This document shows positions 58,622 to 64,000 of a stretch of DNA of 64,000 nt, piece after piece. Source of the stretch: Ciceribacter lividus (GTDB taxonomy: Bacteria; Pseudomonadota; Alphaproteobacteria; Rhizobiales; Rhizobiaceae); the NCBI RefSeq assembly GCF_003337715.1, contig NZ_QPIX01000001.1, positions 612,682-676,681 of the forward strand, read 5' to 3'. The first letter of the stretch is position 1; each line of letters starts with the position of its first letter. Made by a program: the position numbers and the translations under genes. The notes under the pieces are model-generated. The model saw nothing but the letters and a program-made list of their open reading frames with translations. It did no database searches and was not told the DNA's origin.

Positions 58622-59365
58622 ATGACCGGCAAGCTCTACGGCCTCGGCCTCGGCCCTGGCGATCCCGAACTCCTGACGCTGAAGGCGCATCGGATCCTGA
58701 CCTCGGTCCCGGTGATCGCCTATCCGGCACCCGATACTGGGCCGAGCTTCGCCCGCCAGATCGCCGCTCCGCACCTTCCGGGAACACAGGTGGAAATTCC
58801 GATCGTCGTGCCGATGCGCGTCGAGCGCTTCCCGGCACAGGAGATCTACGATCAGGCGGCGGAGGCGATCGCCGCCCGTCTCGAGGCGGGGCAGGACGTC
58901 GCTGTTCTGTGCGAGGGCGATCCCTTCTTCTACGGCTCGTTCATGTATCTCTTCGAGCGCCTCGCCGGGCGCTTTGCGACCGAGATCGTCCCCGGTGTCT
59001 CCTCGATGATGGCGGCGGCGGCGGCACTCGGACGGCCGCTCGCCGCGCGAAATGACGTGCTGAGCGTCGTGCCGGGCCCGCTCGACGACGAGACCATGCG
59101 TGCCCGCATCGAGGCGGCGGGTGCCGTGGCGATCATCAAGGTCGGCCGACACTTTTCCCGCATCCGGGCGCTGATCCGCGCCATGGGGCTCGAAGCCGCC
59201 GCCGGTTACGTCGAGCGTGTGAGCCTTGCCGAACAGCGCGTCCTGCCGCTCGCCGAAGTCGGCGAAGACGTCGCGCCCTATTTTTCGATGATCCTGATCT
59301 ACAAGGGCGGGGAGGGCTGGAATGCCGGCCTCTCGCCGCGCACCTCAAACGGAATGCCCTCATGA
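58622..59365 (+). CDS. cobI: Precorrin-2 C20-methyltransferase
   Basis: A 247-residue CobI/CbiL SAM-dependent methyltransferase of the tetrapyrrole methylase fold: LYGLGLGPGDPELLTLKAHR at the start, VLCEGDPFFYGSFMYLFERL and PGVSSMMAAAAALG follow the family order. It methylates C-20 of precorrin-2. ATG 58622 follows AGGGGGCAG; it overlaps the following cbiG-cobJ gene by four bases. Confidence 0.96.
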   Translation: MTGKLYGLGLGPGDPELLTLKAHRILTSVPVIAYPAPDTGPSFARQIAAPHLPGTQVEIPIVVPMRVERFPAQEIYDQAAEAIAARLEAGQDVAVLCEGDPFFYGSFMYLFERLAGRFATEIVPGVSSMMAAAAALGRPLAARNDVLSVVPGPLDDETMRARIEAAGAVAIIKVGRHFSRIRALIRAMGLEAAAGYVERVSLAEQRVLPLAEVGEDVAPYFSMILIYKGGEGWNAGLSPRTSNGMPS

Positions 59366-61386
59366 GCGAACTGAACAAACCGGCCGTCGTCATCCTGTCG
59401 GACAAGGTCCTCGATCTCGGCCGGCGCATCGCGCCTGCAATCGGGGGCGAGTTGCACGGCGCCCGCGCGCGCGTCGCGTCTGCCGACCGCCTGTTCGACG
59501 ATGTGAAGGCGCATCTGGCTGGGCTCTTCGCCGAAGGCCGACCGATCGTCGCGGTCATGGCCTCGGGTGCCGTCATCCGTCTTCTTGCGCCGCTTCTCTC
59601 CGACAAGCAGGCCGAGCCGCCGGTGCTCTGCGTCTCCGAAGACGGTGCCTCGGTCGTGCCGCTCCTCGGCGGTCATCACGGCGGCAACGATCTGGCGCGG
59701 ACGATCGCCGGCGCGCTCGATGCCCATGCGGCCGTGACCACTGCCGGCGACCTCCGGTTCGGTTTGGCGCTCGACGATCCGCCGGCCGGCTACGTACTCG
59801 CCAATCCGGCGAACGCCAAGGCGGTGATGGCCGAGCTGGTGGCCGGGGCGAAGGCGCAAATATTCGCTGAGGTAGCGGGACACCCCCCTCTGTCGCTTCG
59901 CGACATCTCCCCCTCAAGGGGGGAGATCGTTGGTGCACCTGGTGCCGACCCTTTGTCAGGGAGAGCCGCAGACTCGGACAGCCACTCCGATGGGACGCTC
60001 GACGCTGGAAGGATGTCGGTCTCCCCCCTTGAGGGGGAGATGCCCGGCAGGGCAGAGGGGGGCGCCGCGCCGACACTGGCCGGCTGGCTTACCGCCTCGC
60101 GCATCCCCTTCGCGGACGACGGGTCGGTGACTTTGACCGTAACCGACCAGCCGAAGGACGCAGGGCCGCTGGAGCTCGTCTATCACCCGAAGACGCTCGT
60201 TCTCGGGATCGGTTGCGAGCGGCACGCCTCCAGCGATGAGGCGATCGCGCTTGCCGAAAAGGCCCTTGCAGACGGCGGACTGGCGCGGCAGAGCCTCGCG
60301 GCGGTCGCCTCGATCGACGTCAAGGCGGACGAGGCGGCGGTGCATGCCGTCGCCGCGCATTTCGGGGTGCCGGCCCGCTTCTTCGATGCCGCGACGCTGG
60401 AGGCGGAAACGCCCCGGCTCAAGAACCCGTCCGATATCGTCTTCGCCGAGGTCGGCTGCCACGGTGTCGCCGAGGGTGCTGCGCTCGCGGCCGTCGGGCC
60501 AGCCGGGGAACTCGTCGTCGAAAAGATCAAGTCGAAGGGTGCGACCGCGGCAATCGCCCGTGCGCCGGGGATCGTCAATCCGGAAGCCGTCGGCCGGGCA
60601 CGCGGAAAGCTCTTTGTCGTCGGCATCGGTCCCGGTGCCGACCAGTGGCGCTCGCCCGAGGTCTCGGCGATGGTTTCCGCCTCGACCGATCTCGTCGGCT
60701 ATTCGCTCTATCTCGACCTTCTCGGTCCGCTCGCCGATGGCAAGGCGCGCCACGATTTCGACCTCGGCAAGGAAGAGGCGCGCGTCGTGCGGGCCATGGA
60801 GCTTGCCGGTGAGGGCCGGACGGTGGCGCTGGTCTGCTCGGGGGATGCCGGCATCTACGCCATGGCGACGCTGGTCTTCGAACTCTTCGACAAGGGCGGC
60901 ATCTCGGACGGCGCACGCCGCATCGAAGTGCAGGTTTCGCCCGGCATTTCGGCGCTGCAGGCGGCGGCTGCGCGCATCGGTGCGCCGCTCGGCCACGATT
61001 TCTGCACCATCTCGCTCTCGGACCTGCTGACGCCGTGGGAGCATATCCAGCAGCGTGTCAGGGCGGCGGGCGAGGGCGACTTCGTCATCGCCTTCTACAA
61101 TCCGGTGTCGATGAAGCGGCGCACGCAGCTTGCCTGGGCGCGCGAAAAGCTGCTCGAATACCGTCCGGCCACCACACCGGTGATCCTCGCCACCAATCTC
61201 GGGCGCCCCGGCGAGCACGTCCGCACCGTGCCGCTCGGCGCACTGAACGTCGACGACGTCGACATGCTGACGGTCGTCGTCGTCGGTTCGTCGGAAAGCC
61301 GCACGGTCGTGACCGGCGACGGCAAGACCTGGGTCTATACGCCGCGCGGCTATTCGGGGAAGGCGGACACGGGGATGGCGTCGTGA
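59362..61386 (+). CDS. cobJ: CbiG-CobJ fusion protein with an in-frame repeat insertion
   Basis: A 674-residue fusion. Residues 1 to about 170 are the CbiG N-terminal domain (IVAVMASGAVIRLLAPLLSD, VVPLLGGHHGGNDLARTIAG); then come about 60 residues from repeat element F (residues 174-234); about 235-410 is the CbiG C-terminal/CobE-like domain (GIGCERHASSDEAIALAEKA); and about 415-674 is CobJ, the precorrin-3B C17-methyltransferase (GKLFVVGIGPGADQWRSPEV, ALVCSGDAGIYAMATLVFEL, LSDLLTPWEHIQQRVRAAGE). CobJ contracts the ring and methylates C-17. Without the insert the length is about 614. Starts on the cobI stop (ATGA). Confidence 0.94.
   Translation: MSELNKPAVVILSDKVLDLGRRIAPAIGGELHGARARVASADRLFDDVKAHLAGLFAEGRPIVAVMASGAVIRLLAPLLSDKQAEPPVLCVSEDGASVVPLLGGHHGGNDLARTIAGALDAHAAVTTAGDLRFGLALDDPPAGYVLANPANAKAVMAELVAGAKAQIFAEVAGHPPLSLRDISPSRGEIVGAPGADPLSGRAADSDSHSDGTLDAGRMSVSPLEGEMPGRAEGGAAPTLAGWLTASRIPFADDGSVTLTVTDQPKDAGPLELVYHPKTLVLGIGCERHASSDEAIALAEKALADGGLARQSLAAVASIDVKADEAAVHAVAAHFGVPARFFDAATLEAETPRLKNPSDIVFAEVGCHGVAEGAALAAVGPAGELVVEKIKSKGATAAIARAPGIVNPEAVGRARGKLFVVGIGPGADQWRSPEVSAMVSASTDLVGYSLYLDLLGPLADGKARHDFDLGKEEARVVRAMELAGEGRTVALVCSGDAGIYAMATLVFELFDKGGISDGARRIEVQVSPGISALQAAAARIGAPLGHDFCTISLSDLLTPWEHIQQRVRAAGEGDFVIAFYNPVSMKRRTQLAWAREKLLEYRPATTPVILATNLGRPGEHVRTVPLGALNVDDVDMLTVVVVGSSESRTVVTGDGKTWVYTPRGYSGKADTGMAS
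59883..60062. repeat. Paired palindromic element F (inside cbiG-cobJ)
   Basis: Left arm 59883-59927 is the GTCGC/GCGAC hairpin variant (loop TCAA), right arm 60020-60062 (loop TTGA). Total 180 bases, exactly 60 codons; read in frame as ISPSRGEI at the left and [14 protein letters not shown] at the right. It splits the CbiG domains and does not introduce stops. Confidence 0.9.
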
Positions 61387-61422
61387 GCATCCGTATCGCC
61401 GCGACTGCCGGTTTCTTGGTAG

Positions 61423-61609
61423 CCCCCTCTGGCCTGCCGGCCATCTCCCCCACAAGGGGGGAGATTGGACTGCGGCAAACGCTGTCCGCCATGGCAAGGT
61501 GGGGGGCGAGCGAGGCGTGCCAAATGAGTTCAACGTCGGCGGGGGTGCATGAGGCTTGCCCTGCGGCGTTCTCCCCCCTTGTGGGGGTGCCCGGCAGGGC
61601 AGAGGGGGG
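61423..61609. repeat. Paired palindromic element G (cobJ-cobM spacer)
   Basis: Left arm 61423-61465 (loop ACAA), right arm 61570-61609 (loop TTGT, with three bases missing from its GGGGGAGAT part). Total about 187 bases, filling most of the 253-base spacer before cobM. Confidence 0.9.
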
Positions 61610-61639
61610 TGAAGCCTCCGCAGACATGAGGAAACAAGC

Positions 61640-62422
61640 ATGACCGTCTATTTCATCGGGGCAGGGCCGGGGGCTCCCGACCTCATCACCGTCCGGGGCC
61701 TCAGGCTGATCGAGCGCTGCCCGGTCTGCCTCTACGCGGGCTCGCTGGTCCCGGAGGAGATCGTCAAGGCGGCGCCCGAAGGCGCGATCGTCAAGGATAC
61801 CGCGCCGATGCATCTCGATGCGATCGTTGCCGAGATGGAGGCGGCGCATGCCCGCGGCGAGGACGTCGCCCGAGTTCATTCCGGCGATCCGTCGATTTAC
61901 GGCGCCATCGCCGAACAGATGCGCCGGCTCGATGCAGTCGGCATCCCCTATGACGTGGTGCCCGGCGTGCCGGCGTTTGCCGCGACCGCCGCCCGTCTCA
62001 AGACGGAACTCACGCTGCCCGAGATCGCCCAGACGATCATCATCACCCGCACCGAGATGAAGGCGTCCTCGATGCCGGAGTTCGAGACGCTGGAAATCCT
62101 CGGCAAGTCGCGGGCGACGCTCGCAATCCACCTGTCGATCCGCAACCTTCCGCATATCCGCGAGGTTCTCACACCCTACTACGGCGAGGATTGCCCGGTA
62201 GTCGTCGCCTACCGCTCGACCTGGCCGGACGAACTGTTCATCCGCACGACGCTGAAGGACATGCAGGCAGCGGTGCGCGAGGCGAAGATCACCCGCACGG
62301 CCCTCATCATGGTCGGCAAGGTCTTCGGCTCGGTCGAGTTCCGCGACAGCGATCTCTACAATTCGCAGTTCAGCCACGTGCTGCGGAATGTCGGCAAGAA
62401 GAAGAAGCAGGTGGCCGGCTGA
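61640..62422 (+). CDS. cobM: Precorrin-4 C11-methyltransferase
   Basis: A 260-residue CobM/CbiF tetrapyrrole methylase: VYFIGAGPGAPDLITVRGLR at the start, VARVHSGDPSIYGAIAEQMR, PGVPAFAATAARLKTELTLP and VVAYRSTWPDELFIRTTL. It methylates C-11 of precorrin-4. GAGGAAAC lies just before ATG 61640. It is followed at two bases by a DUF1905 gene. CobK, CobF, CobG/CobZ, CobB and CobQ are not in this window. Confidence 0.96.
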   Translation: MTVYFIGAGPGAPDLITVRGLRLIERCPVCLYAGSLVPEEIVKAAPEGAIVKDTAPMHLDAIVAEMEAAHARGEDVARVHSGDPSIYGAIAEQMRRLDAVGIPYDVVPGVPAFAATAARLKTELTLPEIAQTIIITRTEMKASSMPEFETLEILGKSRATLAIHLSIRNLPHIREVLTPYYGEDCPVVVAYRSTWPDELFIRTTLKDMQAAVREAKITRTALIMVGKVFGSVEFRDSDLYNSQFSHVLRNVGKKKKQVAG

Positions 62423-62424
62423 TC

Positions 62425-62733
62425 ATGGAACACGCGGCGGAGGGTTGGGATTTCGAGGCCGAACTCTGGGAGTACAAGGGCAAGGGGGCCTGGCACTTCG
62501 TCACCCTTCCGCCGGAGGTCGGTTTTGCGATCCGCTGCGCGAGCGAAGGCCGCCGCCCCGGCTGGGGCATGGTGGCGGTGACGGCGGAAATCGGCGACGT
62601 CGCCTTCCAGACCTCGGTCTTTCCCGACAAGACGTCGGCGAGCTATCTGCTGCCGGTCAAGGCCGCGGTCCGCAAGGCGGCACGGGTGAAGGCCGGCGAC
62701 ACGCTGAAGGTCAGGATCGTTCTCCAGCGGTGA
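62425..62733 (+). CDS. DUF1905-domain protein
   Basis: A 102-residue single-domain DUF1905 protein. EAELWEYKGKGAWHFVTLPP at the start, RPGWGMVAVTAEIGDVAFQT and FPDKTSASYLLPVKAAVRKA fit the family; the biochemical role is unknown. It begins two bases after cobM, so it is probably the last gene of the cob operon by position and need not have a function in B12 synthesis. Confidence 0.82.
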   Translation: MEHAAEGWDFEAELWEYKGKGAWHFVTLPPEVGFAIRCASEGRRPGWGMVAVTAEIGDVAFQTSVFPDKTSASYLLPVKAAVRKAARVKAGDTLKVRIVLQR

Positions 62734-62790
62734 GTACCGCACAAGCGGGCGTTGGCAAGCCATTGCTCGCCAACACGCGGGCGCTAAGGT

Positions 62791-62958
62791 GTGCGGGCGT
62801 TTGGAACGGAGATTCCGTCGACAGTCAAAAGTAACGTAACGGAAGGCAGTTGCCTCTGCGGACAGCTGCGGTTCAAAGTGCACGGCAAACCGGTGCCATC
62901 ACCGAATTCGCCGAAGCCGGCGTCTGATCGCTTGGCCATCGCGTCCGAAATGCGATAA
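62791..62958 (+). pseudogene. Truncated GFA-domain remnant
   Basis: In the 270-base gap before the nucleoside hydrolase one frame (62791-62958) reads VTEGSCLCGQLRFKVHGKPV, the N-terminal zinc-site segment (CxC) of a GFA-domain (CENP-V/glutathione-dependent formaldehyde-activating-like) protein. Similarity stops after about 20 residues and the frame ends soon after, where a GFA protein would continue for more than 100 residues. I read it as a gene remnant; a 55-residue GTG-started peptide is possible but unlikely. Confidence 0.6.
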
Positions 62959-63003
62959 GACGGCTGCCTCATCTTTCGACATAGACACACTCCCGGCGGT
63001 TTC

Positions 63004-63963
63004 ATGCACAAGGTCATTTTCGATACGGATCCGGGCGTCGACGACGCCATGGCGCTGCTCTTTCTCCACCATCACCCGGATGTCGCCCTGCTCGGGGTCA
63101 CCACGGTCTTCGGCAATGCCCGGATCGAGACGACGACACGCAACGCGCTCTTCCTGAAGCGCGAGTGGAAGATCGACGCGCCGGTGGCAAGAGGCGCCGG
63201 CGAGACCTTCATCCCGCATCGCATCAGCCACGAACCGCCGACCTTCATCCATGGCGACGACGGTCTCGGCAATATCGGCGTGCCCGATGTCTTCGACGTG
63301 CCGCTCGATCCGCGGCCGGCCCATCGCTTCATCGTCGAGACCATCCGCGAGAACCCGGGCGAGGTGACGATCGTCGCCGTCGGACGCATGACCAATCTCG
63401 CCAATGCGTTGAAGGAAGATCCGGAGATCGTCGACCTCGTGAAGGAAATCGTCGTCATGGGCGGCGCCTTCGAGGTCAACGGCAACGTGACGCCGGCGGC
63501 CGAGGCCAATATCCACGGTGATCCGGAAGCCGCCGACATCGTCTTCACGGCCGAGTGGCCGGTGGTGATCGTCGGGCTCGACGTCACCCTCCAGACCGTC
63601 ATGACCCGGAAGGCGCTCGCCGACATCCGCGACGCCGCCGGCACGCGCGCGAAACTCCTCTTCGACCTCTCGCAGTTCTACATCAAGTTCTACGAGGGGC
63701 GTGTGCCGGACGGCATGGTGGTGCACGACAGTTGCGCCTGCGCCTATGTCGTCGCGCCGGAGCTTTTTCAGACCCGCGCCGGCACGGTCCGCGTCGTCTG
63801 CGGCGGCATTGCCGACGGCATGACGATCCAGAAACCGGACGGCCGCACCTTCGGCCCGAGCGACTGGGACGGACTTCCCTCGCAGCGCATCTGCACCGGC
63901 ATCGATGCGCCGGCTGTGCTGCAACTCATCCACGACACCATCGTGTCGGTGAAGGAAGACTGA
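63004..63963 (+). CDS. Nucleoside hydrolase (IunH/RihA type)
   Basis: A 319-residue inosine-uridine-preferring nucleoside hydrolase. The calcium-binding start VIFDTDPGVDDAMALLFL (DTDPGVDDA at 7-15), VAVGRMTNLANALKEDPEIV, VMGGAFEVNGNVTPAAEANI (with the N-P-A-E-A-N substrate loop) and VVHDSCACAYVVAPELF are all typical. It hydrolyses ribonucleosides to base and ribose in salvage. ATG 63004 has CACTCCCGGCGG upstream without a strong ribosome site; the start agrees with the family. Confidence 0.94.
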   Translation: MHKVIFDTDPGVDDAMALLFLHHHPDVALLGVTTVFGNARIETTTRNALFLKREWKIDAPVARGAGETFIPHRISHEPPTFIHGDDGLGNIGVPDVFDVPLDPRPAHRFIVETIRENPGEVTIVAVGRMTNLANALKEDPEIVDLVKEIVVMGGAFEVNGNVTPAAEANIHGDPEAADIVFTAEWPVVIVGLDVTLQTVMTRKALADIRDAAGTRAKLLFDLSQFYIKFYEGRVPDGMVVHDSCACAYVVAPELFQTRAGTVRVVCGGIADGMTIQKPDGRTFGPSDWDGLPSQRICTGIDAPAVLQLIHDTIVSVKED

Positions 63964-64000
63964 GCGCAGGGCACTCGACTGCCGGTCACTTCGTTGGTCG

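Noticed and set aside
46113-61609. Possible CRISPR array or tandem repeat
   Set aside because: The repeats come as inverted pairs at irregular distances, with no regular spacers and no cas genes.

Overview
The window is a GC-rich, densely packed stretch of chromosome from an alphaproteobacterium, most likely a member of the Rhizobiaceae or a near relative in the Rhizobiales. The reasons are gene content (ATP12 chaperone, DUF455 ferritin-like protein, DUF2259 protein, an aerobic-type cob cluster with cobN and cobO), frequent GTG/TTG starts, and candidate RirA- and Irr-type iron boxes in front of a suf operon. I see no rRNA, tRNA, CRISPR array, IS transposase or prophage.

Layout. 1-1 kb: end of an rpe/DUF2259 unit (minus strand). 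1-3 kb: an SDR dehydrogenase and a periplasmic binding protein. 3-8.5 kb: a flavin reductase, then a tight run of molybdenum-hydroxylase maturation genes (MoxR ATPase, CoxE-like VWA protein, split XdhC, and a molybdopterin-binding/nucleotidyltransferase fusion) without a structural hydroxylase in view. 8.5-22.5 kb: housekeeping genes (TfoX-like, Nudix, DEAD-box helicase, LysE exporter, M23 peptidase, DUF455, Bcp, a large AsmA/DUF3971 protein, tyrS, anmK, a GGDEF protein, an alpha/beta-hydrolase). 22.7-30.3 kb: a complete suf operon led by a second cysteine desulfurase and interrupted by a lower-GC cupin gene. 30.5-33 kb: an Lrp/AsnC regulator plus LysE exporter pair, a very acidic secreted protein and a small flagellar-rod-like protein. 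33-38 kb: the glycine cleavage operon gcvT-gcvH-gcvP behind a tandem glycine riboswitch. 38-43.9 kb: a DUF2946 and PCuAC copper pair behind a candidate FNR/FixK box, a HemG-like flavodoxin, crcB, an RluA-type synthase, a HAD phosphatase, ATP12 and a lipoprotein.

43.9-62.7 kb is a cobalamin region: cobalamin riboswitch, cobP, cobW, cobN, then a YefM/YoeB toxin-antitoxin pair and a GNAT gene, then cobO, a GT1 glycosyltransferase and a TauE-type permease on the other strand, a second cobalamin-riboswitch-like leader, cbiX, cobH, cobL, cobI, a cbiG-cobJ fusion and cobM. A truncated GFA-like remnant and a nucleoside hydrolase close the window.

The most unusual feature is a family of seven roughly 130-290 bp elements (most 180-192 bp), each made of two inverted, hairpin-rich arms of about 36-45 bp around a variable core. 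They occur only in the cob region here. Four fill the sizeable spacers between cob genes, and three lie inside coding sequence (two in cobN, one in cbiG-cobJ). Those three have lengths divisible by three, keep the frame open, and read their right arms in the same phase, so the elements are apparently translated into the enzymes.
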